Origin: Sabellastarte sp. h YS-2021
Lineage: Eukaryota; Annelida; Polychaeta; Sabellida; Sabellidae
Length of the DNA stretch: 64,000 nucleotides
Assembly (NCBI GenBank): GCA_964017235.1
Contig: OZ024929.1
Span: 60,359,603-60,423,602 of the forward strand
Direction of reading: 5' to 3'
Shown here piece after piece: positions 1 through 13,248 of this stretch. Under the pieces are notes generated by a model that made no database searches, had not been told where the DNA came from, and saw only the letters and a program-made list of their open reading frames with translations. The position numbers were made by a program, and so were the translations under genes. The stretch's first letter is position 1; each line of letters opens with the position of its first letter.

Positions 1-312
1 CAAGTATCAACTTCCTACACCTTACGGTTTCTGAGATATAGCCCGGACAAGATTTTCAAACTCAAGGTCACTACGGCAAGGTCAAAGGTCAAATCAAGGT
101 CAGACCATGACGTTGCACACCTACACCCCCTAACCAATGTCCCTACCAAGTATCAACTTCCTACACCTTACGGTTTCTGAGATGCAGCCCGGACAAACTA
201 TTTCCCGCCGACCGCCCACCCGCCCGCCCGGATGCCCGCCCGCCCATCCGGACACCATGGGTGAAAACAATACCCCGACAGCCCTTAAGGGCTGTGGGGT
301 AAAAACTATTTA
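1..312 (-). repeat. Head of a nuclear-receptor-motif cassette repeat
   Basis: Two partial tandem units followed by the cassette head, which carries the palindrome-like CAGCCCTTAAGGGCTG near 280. The same head and units occur in the opposite orientation at 42885-43540, so this copy points left, out of the window. Each unit carries TCAAGGTCA-type half-sites (62-70 and 94-102) and a direct repeat AGGTCAAAGGTCA (79-91). The open frame across 137-328 is repeat sequence and not a gene. Confidence 0.8.
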
Positions 313-1235
313 CATCACTATGGCATAGAACATAATTGGGGTAATTAAAAGTTCAGCCAAAACAAATACTCAGTTAACTATGTCACAGTTACAAAGACAG
401 CACTGGTAATATTTCTGCAATACAAGAGCCATACAACAGATTTGTATACAAGGAAGCGTGTAATATAAGACTTTTCAATATTAAGTTCAAGGCCCAAATT
501 GCCTAAATCTTAGAAGGCATCAAATAACCAATAGCCTTACAGCTACAAGCAAAGCAAGCCACTGCAGCAAGAGTGGGAATCCTGGGGTGCTGCCAGTTGA
601 TAGCCAGTACTTACCAATGGTAAGTTACCATTCATCTAAAGCTGAAACCAGCATGTATCATCTGTCCCCCAAATATTCCTCTTATGTATAGGGGGCGGTG
701 GTTGACAGAAAAATTTTGTTAGTGTTACCCCTTCCAAGTCTTAACATCTGCAATATTAACCTAAACATCAGTCCCACAGTTTCTAGGGATCTCATACATT
801 TGGATTGTCAAGTATATAGTAATTTTTCATATTCTTAGTGAATCCATGGCCTCAGTAAGTCTATCCCTCCAATACTTTCATCGAAATTTCATTGAGAATG
901 AATATAGCTTCAGCTAATGAAGTTAGAGTGTGTTCATAGTAAAGATTAAGTTCCATAAATGTTACAGCAATCATAATTTCAATATACACTATAAATATCT
1001 TCTGTCATTGTAGCTGCTTCAATTATTCATGGAGAACAGAAACCTATAGGTTATTTTTTTTACCTTTCATATTTTTCAGACTGATTATACCGGGTAAATG
1101 ATTTTTAGTAAGAACCCAAAAGGATCACTTCCTGTTTACATGTGTGATCATGAGCAGCTCAGGTTGTTTATTTATTAAAGTAAACATTGAAAATTTGATA
1201 ATACGGAAAGAAATATGTAGAAACAATGATAAATA
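313..1235. other. Intronic stretch, nothing recognised
   Basis: AT-rich non-coding sequence upstream of the ABC-transporter exons. I see no long frame, no repeat shared with the rest of the window and no exon-like segment. If the host gene extends upstream, as it must, this belongs to an intron longer than 14.5 kb. Confidence 0.5.
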
Positions 1236-3320
1236 ATTATATCCCCAGACGAAAGTCGGGGATATATTGGATTCAGGTCCGTCGCGCCGCCGCCGCCGTA
1301 GAAATTTCCTTGTGGACGCGATAACTCAAAAACAAATTAATATTTTTTTTTCAAACTTGGTACACATGTTAAGGGTGCCCAAAGGAAGATCCCTATTTTA
1401 AGGTGACCTTAAACTCCCAGTAAAAAAGAACTTATGGCCACCTTAAGGTCAGAAATTGCACTTTTGGCCACTTAGATCCCTGTAGGTCACAAACTATGAT
1501 GCTCAGCTGGCTGAAATTTTACCTGACAACACATTAATATGTTCTTAGTACATGTGCCAAAAATCATGACTTTAAGTTGAGGAGAAAATTGTGTTTGAAG
1601 CCCATAAATACCCCCACTTAGGGATTTTTTGCTATACTTTACACATATTTTGCCCTATAATTTGGAAGTGATAATTCTGATGAGTCTCAAACTGCGCTAG
1701 GTATAACTTTGATATGTAATCCTTGTCTGTAGAAAATTTTAGGGCTGTAGGTTTACCCAAAGGGGTCAACTTAAGGTCTCAAAAGTGCCCACAGAGACCC
1801 AATTTATGCACTTTTTGCCACTTTCAAGCACTGTAGCTTTCAAACTATGTCTCTCATCTAAGTTAAATATCATCTGGGAATATATCTATGTGTTTTCTTA
1901 TATGTGCCCCAACATTTAGGCCTTTAATAGACAGTTAACCTGTGTATCAGGACCATAAACACCCACCCGAGTGACCCTTATAAGACATTTTTCACATCTT
2001 TTTCCCTGTAACTTGGAAATGGTAAGTCTGAGAAGTTTCAAACTGTATTAGATATATATTCTGTGTGTAATCTTAGTATGTAACAGATTTTAAGTCTGAA
2101 GCTTTAATTTTGAAGGTCAAATTGAGGTCTCTAAAAGGCTCCCAAAGACCCAATATTTGGACTTTTTGCTACTTTTAAGCCCTGTGACTGTCAAACTATG
2201 TGACTGATAGAGCTCAAATCCTATCTGAGAAGATATTAGTATGTTATTTTTATATGTGCCAAAAATTAAGGCTTTAAGAAGACATTTAACCTGTGTATGA
2301 GGACCATAAATCCCCACCCGAGTGACCATTTTTAGACATTTTTCACATATTTTTCCCTGTAACTTGGAAATGGTAAGTCTAAGAAGTTTCAAACTGTATT
2401 AGATGCATATTCTATGTGTAATCTTAGTATGTGACAAATTTTAAGTCTGAAGCTTTAATTTGAAGGCCACATTTAGGTCTCTAGAAGGCCGCATAAAGAC
2501 CCAGTATTTGGACTTTTTGCCAATTTTAAGGCCTGTGACTGTTAAACTATGTGACTGATAGAGCTGAAATCTCATCTGGGAATACATTATTATGTTTTTT
2601 TTACATGTGCCAAAAATCAAGGCTTCAAGTAGACATTTAACCTGTGTATGAGGACCTTAAACACCCACCTGAGTGACCCTTTTAAGACATTTTTCACATA
2701 TTTTGCTCTGTAACTTGGAAATGGTAAGTCTGAGAAGTTTCAAACTTTATTAGATACATATTCTATGTGTAATCTTAGTATGTAACAAATTTTAAGTCTG
2801 AAGCTTTAATTTGAAAGCCACATCGAGATCTCTAAAAGGCCCACAATGACCCAATATTTGGACTTTTTACCACCTTTAAGCCCTGTAACTGTTAAACTAT
2901 GTGATTGATGGAGCTGAAATCCCATCTGGGAATGCATTATTATGTCCTTTTTACATATGCCGAAAATCAAGGTTTTTAGTAGACATTTAACCTGTGTATG
3001 AGGGCCATAGACACTCGCCCAAGTGCCTTTTTTGACATTTTTTCCGTATTTTGCCCTGTTATTTGGAAATGCTTAGTGTGACAAGTCTTAAACTGTATTA
3101 TATATAATTTTTGTTTGTTATGTATGTCCCCCAAAAAGTTTCAGATCTGTAGTTTAATTGCTAAGGTCTCTTTAACAATTGTAAAATGCCCACAGAAACC
3201 CAATTTATGGATATTATGCCACTTTAAAGCCCAGTAACTGTCAAACTATGTGGGTTATAGAGCTGAAATCTTTGAATTTTTAAAAGGAAATGCCTGTCTA
3301 TTTAAATTTTGAATATTAAT
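1236..3320 (+). repeat. Hairpin-headed tandem repeat, about 350-bp units
   Basis: Starts with a short hairpin (ATCCCC..GAAAGTCGGGGAT near 1240-1262), followed by a core-like segment at 1321-1380 and the block AAGGTGACCTTAAACTCCCAG near 1400. Tandem units follow. The phrase AACTRTCAAACTATGTG recurs near 1485, 1833, 2189, 2538, 2888 and 3236, a period of about 350 bp. Each unit splits into two related halves of about 175 bp, the second starting with AACTTGGAAATGGTAAG. The distal part is duplicated again at 4500-5570. Minus-strand open frames here are repeat translations. Confidence 0.8.
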
Positions 3321-3676
3321 AATGTTATGGCTATCTTAGTCTTTTAAGAACTTATTTTTGTGTGTTATACCTCTGCTTGCTGAGTTTTTCACTTTTTAAA
3401 ATGAAACTGGTTAAACATATTCAAGTAGACAAAATGGACACTTTAAGTGAGCTTTAAGTCCCAATATTAATGAAATTATATCCTTATGTAGTAAAACTAG
3501 GGGATTTTTAACCCTCAACTAGCCCAGTTTTATTCAACTTGCCTCAGTTAATTTTGGCACAGCTCCTACAGTTATGAACTCATTTCAGTTGATAATCACA
3601 TACTTAAAATTCTCAATTCTTTTTGTATTTGAGTACCCCTTTTATATAGATTGTTTGTTTACCATTTATGCTCAAC

Positions 3677-3865
3677 CCACATCCCCCACCCGGATTCCCC
3701 CCACCCACCTCTGGGACCTCCAGCTATATTGAGTGACACTAAATAAACAAAGGTATTTAGTGATATCAGATGAGAAACAAAGAACTCAATGGGGTTGCAG
3801 ATCTTGTGTAATAGTGAGAGAGGTGTGGAGAAGGGGAGAGGGGTGGGGGTGGGAGGTGGTGGGCT
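3677..3865. other. C-rich tract paired with a G-rich quadruplex-like tract
   Basis: Near 3677-3716 lie runs CCCCCACCC and CCCCCCACCCACC. Near 3832-3863 the + strand reads GGGGAGAGGGGTGGGGGTGGG with a further GGG, enough G-runs for a quadruplex. The second duplicate repeats both (about 5926-5965 and 6082-6113). The two tracts are partly complementary and could also pair. Structure is inferred from base composition only. Confidence 0.5.
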
Positions 3866-4399
3866 TCATTACATATAACACAAAGGGGAGTCAGAACTGA
3901 GATTGTGTCACATATTTAGGTTGCATATATATGGACCACATATATAGGTATAGAGGAAATGAATAACTGAAAACAATTTGCAAATTCTAAAAATAATATA
4001 ATAAAATAATAATATAAATAATTTTTTTTTAAATAATATTTTATTTCTGAACAAATATAGAAACAGATATGCGCTTTTGGGATTATGAATTTTAGAATGG
4101 ACATTGAATCATCAATCATTTAAATACTTTGAAGGAAGATTGAAAAATATGATGAATTGAGTTAAAAATAATATTTTATTTGTCAACAAATATAGAAACA
4201 GATATGCTCTTTTGGGATTATTATTTTAGAATGGACATTCAATCATCAATCATTTAAATACTTTGAAAATAGGTTTAGAGTTATCATTGCAGGAAGATTG
4301 AAAATATAATTTGAGGTATGTATTCGGCGTCTGGGGATACACCATCTTCCTTGGGGAGATATAAACAGAGTAGATTGATGTGCTGAAGTTCATATAATA

Positions 4400-4498
4400 A
4401 TGGGTAATTATGTTTTAAAAAATTCCCGATCAAAACCTGTGGCGTGAGTGATGACCTGTCTGGGGATATGTTGGCGCCGAATTGGCCCAATCTAGTTT
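4400..4498 (-). repeat. Dispersed repeat segment, copy 1
   Basis: About 100 bp ending at TTGGCGCCGAATTGGCCC. It is repeated at 6650-6748 within the duplication and, diverged, at about 63830-63935. Read on the minus strand the copies share a peptide-like string (SLTPQVLIG against PLTPQALIW), which suggests either an old coding exon carried by a transposable element or simple sequence conservation. No known domain is recognised. Confidence 0.5.
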
Positions 4499-6748
4499 TT
4501 ATATGTGCCAAAAATTAAGGCTTTAAGAAGACATTTAACCTGTGTATGAGGACCATAAATCCCCACCCAAGTGACCATTTTTAGACATTTTTCACATATT
4601 TTTCCCTGTAACTTGGAAATGGTAAGTCTAAGAAGTTTCAAACTGTATTAGATGCATATTCTATGTGTAATCTTAGTATGTGACAAATTTTAAGTCTGAA
4701 GCTTTAATTTGAAGGCCACATTTAGGTCTCTAGAAGGCCGCATAAAGACCCAGTATTTGGACTTTTTGCCAATTTTAAGGCCTGTGACTGTTAAACTATG
4801 TGACTGATAGAGCTGAAATCTCATCTGGGAATACATTATTATGTTCTTTTTACATGTGCCAAAAATCAAGGCTTCAAGTAGACATTTAACCTGTGTATGA
4901 GGACCTTTAACACCCACCTGAGTGACCCTTTTAAGACATTTTTCACATATTTTGCTCTGTAACTTGGAAATGGTAAGTCTGAGAAGTTTCAAACTTTATT
5001 AGATACATATTCTATGTGTAATCTTAGTATGTAACAAATTTTAAGTCTGAAGCTTTAATTTGAAAGCCACATCGAGATCTCTAAAAGGCCCACAATGACC
5101 CAATATTTGGACTTTTTACCACCTTTAAGCCCTGTAACTGTTAAACTATGTGATTGATGGAGCTGAAATCCCATCTGGGAATGCATTATTATGTCCTTTT
5201 TACATATGCCGAAAATCAAGGTTTTTAGTAGACATTTAACCTGTGTATGAGGGCCATAGACACTCGCCCAAGTGCCTTTTTTGACATTTTTTCCGTATTT
5301 TGCCCTGTTATTTGGAAATGCTTAGTGTGACAAGTCTTAAACTGTATTATATATGATTTTTGTTTGTTATGTATGTCCCCCCAAAAAGTTTCAGATCTGT
5401 AGTTTAATTGCTAAGGTCTCTTTAACAATTGTAAAATGCCCACAGAAACCCATTTTATGGATATTATGCCACTTTAAAGCCCAGTAACTGTCAAACTATG
5501 TGGGTTATAGAGCTGAAATCTTTGAATTTTTAAAAGGAAATGCCTGTCTATTTAAATTTTGAATATTAATAATGTTATGGCTATCTTAGTCTTTTAAGAA
5601 CTTATTTTTGTGTGTTATACCTCTGCTTGCTGAGTTTTTCACTTTTTAAAATGAAACTGGTGAAACATATTGAAGTAGACAAAATGGACACTTTAAGTGA
5701 GCTTGAAGTCCCAATATTAATGAAATTATATCCTTATGTAGTAAAACTAGGGGATTTTTAACCCTCAACTAGCCCAGTTTTATTCAACTTGCCTCAGTTA
5801 ATTTTGGCACAGCTCCTACAGTTATGAACTCATTTCAGTTGATAATCACATACTTAAAATTCTCAATTCTTTTTGTATTTGAGTACCCCTTTTATATAGA
5901 TTGTTTGTTTACCATTTATGCTCAACCCACATCCCCCACCCGGATTCCCCCCACCCACCTCTGGGACCTCCAGCTATATTGAGTGACACTAAATAAACAA
6001 AGGTATTTAATGATATCAGATGAGAAACAAAGAACTCAATGGGGTTGCAGATCTTGTGTAATAGTGAGAGAGGTGTGGAGAAGGGGAGAGGGGTGGGGGT
6101 GGGAGGTGGTGGGCTTCATTACATATAACACAAAGGGGAGTCAGAACTGAGATTGTGTCACATATTTAGGTTGCATATATATGGACCACATATATAGGTA
6201 TAGAGGAAATGAATAACTGAAAACAATTTGCAAATTCTAAAAATAATATAATAAAATAATAATATAAATAATTTTTTTTTAAATAATATTTTATTTGTGA
6301 ACAAATATAGAAACAGATATGCGCTTTTGGGATTATGAATTTTAGAATGGACATTGAATCATCAATCATTTAAATACTTTGAAGGAAGATTGAAAAATAT
6401 GATGAGTTGAGTTAAAAATAATATTTTATTTGTCAACAAATATAGAAACAGATATGCTCTTTTGGGATTATTATTTTAGAATGGACATTCAATCATCAAT
6501 CATTTAAATACTTTGAAAATAGGTTTAGAGTTATCATTGCAGGAAGATTGAAAATATAATTTGAGTTATGTATTCGGCGTCTGGGGATACACCATCTTCC
6601 TTGGGGAGATATAAACAGAGTAGATTGATGTGCTGAAGTTCATATAATAATGGGTAATTACGTTTTAAAAAATTCCCGATCAAAACCTGTGGCGTGAGTG
6701 ATGACCTGTCTGGGGATATGTTGGCGCCGAGTTGGCCCAATCTAGTTT

Positions 6749-6847
6749 ATGTATAAGAGGGACCTTTTATCCGTGGTAAATATGTGTAATTTTGTCAGAA
6801 TTTTCAATATTGCCTTCCCAGCAATTGTAAACAATGTGCATGAAACA
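6749..6847. other. Short unique stretch before a DIRS copy
   Basis: About 100 bp of AT-rich sequence between the 2.25-kb duplication and the left end of the first DIRS element. Nothing recognisable. Confidence 0.4.
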
Positions 6848-6859
6848 GATGCATTAATA

Positions 6860-6985
6860 CATCCTATATAATGGACAATTGCTAATCCGGTCGGCGCAGA
6901 CCGGCCCTAGTACTAGTGCACTCGCCAGATGGCGTTCCTGTCTAGACAGCGTGACGTCATAGCATCTTTTTCGTTTGGCGCGAAC
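6860..6985 (+). repeat. Left inverted terminal repeat of DIRS copy A
   Basis: Matches the reverse complement of the right end near 13930-14100: shared strings GTCTAGACAG, GCATCTTTTTCGTT and the CCGG-rich outer part. It contains a perfect CRE/ATF palindrome TGACGTCA at 6952-6959, a site also present in both ends of copy C. The outer end carries ATTAATACATCCTAT, the counterpart of the internal complementary region. Confidence 0.8.
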
Positions 6986-7213
6986 TAGTGCAACACAGAT
7001 TTTGATTCACTGCCAGTTTTTTGTGAAAATTGTGAAGATTATTGAAGGATTCCATCTTTTCTTGATTTTATTTGGTTTCTACATATTCATAAACTGTTAC
7101 GTCATCTCCGGGGCAAAAAAGGGGCAGCTGCAGCCATGCAATGGGCAGCTTTTGTGCTAGATATCGAGAGAAAGGGAAGGGTACGGAACCCTGCATTGCT
7201 GATAAAAAGACAT

Positions 7214-8453
7214 CTGGGGCCGGTTTCATGAACAGACTTAAGCCTTGAGTCAGACTCAAAAGTTGAGACTTTGTCTCAAATTTTGGAAATATTTTGCCGA
7301 GTCTGTCAACTCAGACTCAATGCATTTCACAAACAAGCTCAACTTGAGACCTGGCTCAGTCACAGGCTCAAATTTGAGCCCATGAGGGAGGTGTCTCAAA
7401 TTTGAGTCCAAGCTTTGATGCCAAAAAACACATACATAAAGTAGTGCTGGGACGATGTTTGCAAACTTCGGTATTATCGCTCGCTGGCTCACTGCCGATC
7501 AATGACCGGTAAAATTTAAGTACAACCGATGTTTGCTAAATTCATTTCTTTGTAGCCTTTTGGTCACAATAAAACACCAACCGTGTTAATATTTTGTAAA
7601 AATATGAAATATTCATCAGTTAAAATGACAAAACTAGCCGTGAATGCAATAAATCTAACGTAAATGGAAACACCTTGGGATTTTCCCACTGTTGTTAAGG
7701 TAATCATAAAATTAGCCAATCACAGGTGGAGATACATCAAGCATGGTCTGTTAGTGAGGGAGACGTCTGTGAATGGCTTTTATATTATATTTTGGTTATA
7801 TTTGTGGTAATTTGTGTGTATTTTATTTGTTATTATTTAATATTTGATTTTTCTGTCTGGTTTTCAATTTCTACTCCATGATCGGAAATGTTCGAAGTTT
7901 GCTCACAAGTTCCGATACGAACATCGACAGGTAAAGTCATGGCGATCTCCCAGCACTAACATAAAGCGATGTTCCAAAATGAAATTGATAAATCTTGAAA
8001 TCTTCTGCTTTCATTTTATTTTATAATGACAGCTACATATTCAATATTTACTAATAACAAAAGTCAATAGAATTGACATGCTTTATAGGCTATTATCAAG
8101 TGACAGGCCTCAAGGGTGGACTCAAAGCCAGACTCAACCTCAGTTGAGTCTCAATCTTATGGATCACTTAGAATAATATATAATCATATAATTTCTTTGT
8201 ATTATGAGTATTAAAGATATTTAAAATGATAATAATCATGAAATATAACTTTTTAAACTAAAAATAAGCCCACTAAATATATGAAATGAGATTAAAAAGT
8301 TGAGACCATAACTTGAGACTGGTCTCAGCTGATCCACCCTTTGTGAAATCCATTTGAGCCAAAAACTCAGCCAAGACAAAAGTCTCAGATTTGAGACCCT
8401 GACTCAGCCTTGAGTCTGGCTCAGTTTGAGACTTTTCATGAAACCGGCCCCAG
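7214..8453. mobile_element. Non-autonomous DNA transposon with 19-bp TIRs
   Basis: Bounded by perfect 19-bp terminal inverted repeats, CTGGGGCCGGTTTCATGAA at 7214-7232 and its reverse complement at 8435-8453. AT dinucleotides flank both ends and may be a 2-bp target duplication. It sits inside the gag-like region of DIRS copy A and splits it. The subterminal regions are crowded with TTGAGAC/GTCTCAA and GACTCAA/TTGAGTC words in both orientations, typical of transposase-binding arrays. I see no transposase frame, so it depends on a partner in trans. A GGGGCCGGTTTCA-type end with a 2-bp duplication would suit ISL2EU-like transposons, but that family call is from memory and weak. Confidence 0.85.
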
Positions 8454-11400
8454 ATTGTAAGTTTTGTAACTTATTCACTCCAGAGAAAAGAACACAGATT
8501 TCTACACCGTTTTATAAGATCATAGGGGTTGTGGGCGACGCTAGTTCTGAAAAGTCTCCAGCCATGCCCCCTGAAAAATTAAAAAGGATAAAGCCCCTAC
8601 CAAAGCTAAGAAAGAAAAAGCTTCTACTTCAGCTTCTGATGACAGGATTTCACAGCTAGATCAGAAATGGTCGGAACACTTTAATAGGCTAGAAGCCTTA
8701 TTGTTGTCAAAATCTCTGCAGCCGACTTTCTCATCTGAGGTTAGAGTTTCCCCTTCTCACTCACCTCCTGCCAACATCGCCAGAGACACTGAACTATTTT
8801 TTCAGCCGACCTACAGAACTAAGGACGTTTCTTCAACTACTCAGCGCACTGGCCCAGACATTAGTGCTGCTCAGCAGCCGTCGGCCGGCAAGCTGCCTAC
8901 AGACAGTTCGGCTTCAGGAATTTCATCTTTACAGCGCACTGGCCCAGACAGTACTGCTACAAAGCAGAAGTTGGCCAGCAAGCTACAGTCAGAACATCAC
9001 TGACCCAAGCCGTCAATCGGGCGCACTGGTCCAGACACTGCTACTGTTAGGAGCAAGTTGACCGGCAAGCCACACACTGACTCTCACTGACCTTCCAGCC
9101 TGCCTGCTAAGAGTACCAGTACGTCACTCACAGACCCTCCTCTCACCGACCGACCTCTTACCGACTGACCTAAGCCTGCTTTCACCACCGGCTCTGATTC
9201 ACCTACTTTGCAGAAAGCTTCCAGAAGGGACAGTATTTCTGGTATTGAGTCAGAAGCAGACAGTGATTTTTCAGACAGACCTCCGGTTGAACTTTTTGTT
9301 GAGGAAGGAGAGTTGTCGGATGAGCAAGAGCTTACTGAGCATGATCTACCAACTTCAGAGGAACAGACATACAGAGAAACGATGAGGGGTATCCGGTTCT
9401 TTATGGGTTGGTCGCATGTGCCGGATGTAGACAGTTCCAACCCCTCAGACGACAACCCTTTTGCTGGACCCAAGACTCCGGCTCCTAGCAAGGTATCTGT
9501 ACAGATGCCCACTGAGGAGTGGCTTTGCAAAAAGCTGAGCAGATTGAATATCAACATATTAGAGGGTTATCCATCGAAAACTGCAGAAGCTGGTAGTTTA
9601 CCTATGGACCACTTTTTGAGACCCCCTAGATCGCAAGCCAAGTGGTATGGACTTTATTCCGACCAACCAGCCGATCCGACAAAGGTGTCCTCTTGGTACA
9701 CAGGCCACTGCAAGTTGAACAGTAGTTTTGGCAGGATCTCCAGGAAGGCAGTCTTGGCCTCTACCCCACTAGCATCACGTAGGATATCGCAAGATACCCT
9801 AAGAAGATGGGAGAGGACTGCCAGAGAGGTGTCGGTAGTGTGTAATCAAGCTGCCAGCTTCAATCGCTGCTTGTTTAAGGTCCAGAAAGACATGCAAACA
9901 CAACTTAAGATGATACGTAGCGAAAGCAAAGGCAAGAGACCCTCTAAATCCTCTGAAGCAACTGAAGAGCTGCAGTTCCTCATGGAGTTCAAATCCTGTA
10001 TCACACAGGCAGCGGCAAAGGCGATGGAGCATCTGACAGATTTTGTTTTCATAATGATGGGAAATCTTACTCTGGTCCGTCGCGATGCTTACTTGAACCA
10101 TGTGACAGTGCCCCTTCACATTTCAACATTATTTCCGGATGCAGTCATCAAACGGGCAGAGGTGGAAATCGCGCATTATAATAACAAAGGACAGTCAACT
10201 GCATCGTCTTCACACCACAAAGGTCGGTTCCATCCTTATGAAAGGCATGATAAGAGAGCAGAAGGTCGGTTGGAGGCTAAGCAGGAGAGACCTGCCTGGA
10301 AAAATATTGGGAGGCGTCAGTTTAGACGAGGTAGAGGCAAGAACTCTAACTTTTCATCACGATCTGCCAAGGGCCAGCAGTCTACAAATGACAATCACTG
10401 TATGACCAGGTTCCAGGACCGACTGCTGGCCGGGAGCACTTGCACAGAAGAGACAATGAACACTTCTTTCAAACAGACTGTAAACTTAAATATTCTCAAT
10501 GTTGTACCTTCTGCATCCAGGCACTCCCAAAAGAGAGAGTTAAGTCCCGGGTCAGCAAGTTGTTATTTCAAAAATCACAGATTAAAGTATGTGAAACGTG
10601 CTTCTTGTGTCACTCAATTGTCATGTGTTCAATCTGTAACAAATGTCAAAAATGCTGCCTCAAATCTGCCTGTAGGGGCCAGACTTCAAAACTTTTGGCA
10701 AACTTGGCGGATCTGGGTGCCGGTCCGAAAGTAGTTCAAATCCTGAAAGAGGGTTACACCCTGCCCTTCCGGATCTGGCCGAAACTCACAAGGTCTCCCA
10801 CGGTCATAACCTGCTATGCCAATCCCCACAGGAACAGCTACCTGCTGGAGGCATTACATCAGCTTACAGACAAACATGCGGTAGAGCTAGTACAAAACCA
10901 GACTTCTCTAGGGTTTTTCAACCGACTATTTTTGGTCCCAAAGCCCAACAACAAATGGAGACCTATATTAGATCTGAGCAAGCTGAATCTTTTCCTCAAG
11001 GCGGAGAAATTCAAAATGGAGACACCGGAAATCATCAGGACATCCCTCCAACAAGGGGAGTAGGTCACCTCAATAGATTTCAAAGATGCCTACTTCCACA
11101 TACCAATACAGGAACAGTCCAGGAAATATCTGAGATTTCATGTCCAAGGTCAGACATACCAGTTCAAAGCCTTGCCTTTCGGCCTGTCTACAGCACCCTT
11201 AGAGTTCACTGTAGTGGCAAAGGAGGTGAAACTGATGGCCATACACAAGGGTATAAGGATCCACCAATACCTAGACGACTGGTTGGTGAGAGCCAGATCC
11301 CACCAGGTCTGCCCCCAGCATACTCATGATCTAGTAAAAATATGCCAAGAACTAGGTTGGCTGGTGAATGTGGAAAAGTCAGAGCTGGAGCCAAAGCAGA

Positions 11401-12486
11401 TCTTCGATTTTGTAGGTTACCAGTTCAACCTCAGATCCGTCGGGTTCGACCCACACCGGATCGGTGGCAGAATCTTCAGGACAAAATATCAGAAATACTG
11501 TCACTACCGGCCTGTCCGGTCCGGCAGTTCATGTCCCGGATAGGTTTGCTAACAGCAACAGAGAAGCAAGTTCACCTAGGCTGACTACACATGAGACCCA
11601 TACAGTGGCATCTCAAAAACAACTGGAGGGTACCCGAATTCCCAGGTCACTGCACCCCCACTTATAATGGTGGCTACAAGAAGACAACGTTCTTACAGGT
11701 CAACCAGTACACCCAATAAAACATGCTCTACAAATATTTACAGATGCATCAAAAGAAGGGTCGGGCGCTCACTTAAACGAACGCACTGCAAGACGGTCAT
11801 GGTCCCTACCAGAAAGCAAGCTGCACATAAACTATCTGGAACTAAAAGCAGTCTTTCTAGCACTGAAAAAGTTCCAAAACCTTTGCAACGACAAAATAGT
11901 ACTTGTGGCAACCGACAAGATTACAGTAGTGTCTTACATAAACAAAGAAGGAGGCATGAGGTCGGGCCCGCTGTGTGCCCTACTATGGAGAATCTTGACC
12001 TGGTGCACCAGACACCAGGTAACTCTCAAAGCCCGACACATTCCGGGCCGGCTGAACATGGTAGCAGACAAGCTATCTCGTTTAGGCCAGACCATTCAAA
12101 CAGAGTGGTCCCTCCTTCAAGAGGTTTTCCAAGCCATATGCACCAGGTGGCACTGACCTCAGACAGATCTATTTGCGACGAGGTTCAACAACAACTTGCC
12201 TCAGTTTGTGTCACCAGTTCCGGATCCCCTGGCAGTAGCAGTGGATGCACTCAGTTTCCAATGGGAGGATCTGGACGCATATGCCTTCCCACCAGCAGTC
12301 ATCTTGGGCAAAGTGGTGGAGAAGCTGTAGGACTCCCCACTGAGCCTGCCCAACCTGTCCAACCTGTTAACACAGCCATTCAATCAGATCCCTCACAGAA
12401 ATCTGACAAACCTAAATCTCCATGCATGGCTCCTAGAGCCTCAGCAATCAAGGAGCAGGGCTTCTACGAGGCAGTGGCAGCATAAA

Positions 12487-13248
12487 TTGAGGCTCCTCAA
12501 AGAAGATCAACCAGATCGGCCTATGAGGCAAAGTGGACCATTTTTACAAAGTGGTGCGTCACTAATCAGGTGGACTTCAGGCCCTTTGAGCCTATCAAAG
12601 AGGCATCTGAAACATTTGACCTACAAGACAGTTTTCCTCTTAGCCCTTGGGTCGGGCAAGCCTAGAAGTGAGATTCATGCTTGGCAAAACAGAAATGTTA
12701 GACACCAATCTGATTGGTCAAAGGTGTCCCTGTATCCATCACCCAGCTTTCTTTCCAAGAACCAGCTGGTCAAAGAGGGTCCAGACAGTGTGGCCCCAGT
12801 GGTTATACCAGCCCTGGCCCCAACTCTGGATAGGTCCCTCAAGCCTGACAGGTCCCTCTGTCCGGTCAGAGCTTTGCGCTACTATTTGGACAGGACCTCA
12901 GACCTCAGGCGGAATAAAGAGTTGGTCTTTGTCTCCTTCAAGAAAGGCTTTGACAAGGACATCTCACCTGGCACCATCTCCTCATGGATCAAACAGACTG
13001 TGATCCTATTCTGCGAGCTCTCGGACCAGGAAGCCCTTACCCTACATCAGGTTAAAGCCCATGATGTCAGGGCCTTTGCAGCTTCCAAGGCCTTCCAGTC
13101 AGGAGTTTCACTGGAACAAATATTATCAGCCTGCCACTGGAAGTCACACAACACCTTCACCCAATTCTACCTGAAGGATGTGGCTTGGGCTGATTCTGAG
13201 CTCTTTCACCTGGGTCCGGTAGTGGCTGCTCAACAGATCTACCAGTGA
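12487..13248 (+). pseudogene. Tyrosine recombinase region of DIRS copy A (fossil)
   Basis: An open stretch of 253 codons with the second half of a DIRS-type tyrosine recombinase. Visible are the first catalytic arginine region (LALGSGKPRSEIHAW), the HxxR motif (KAHDVRAF) and the late HWKSHNTFTQFYL segment carrying the nucleophilic tyrosine. In this family the enzyme inserts the circular element by recombination without making target duplications. It is part of a broken copy and is not a host gene. Confidence 0.85.

Larger units (their letters stand above)
2250..6748 (+). repeat. Tandem duplication of a ~2.25-kb segment
   Basis: Positions about 2250-4498 are repeated almost exactly at about 4499-6748. 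I noticed only on the order of a dozen or two differences. The left breakpoint at 2250 and the junction at 4499 share a short run of T followed by ATATGTGCC, a possible microhomology junction. The duplicated segment holds the last three tandem units, a polypyrimidine and G-rich pair and an AT-rich tail. It is either a recent duplication or two haplotypes joined in assembly. Confidence 0.9.

Noticed and set aside
1260-1305. GC-rich CCGCCGCCGCCG stretch as a CpG-island promoter
   Set aside because: It is under 50 bp and lies inside a hairpin-headed repeat, with no transcript evidence.
7844-8026. Open frame within the 1.24-kb DNA transposon as a transposase
   Set aside because: It is 60 codons with no catalytic motif or similarity that I can recognise.
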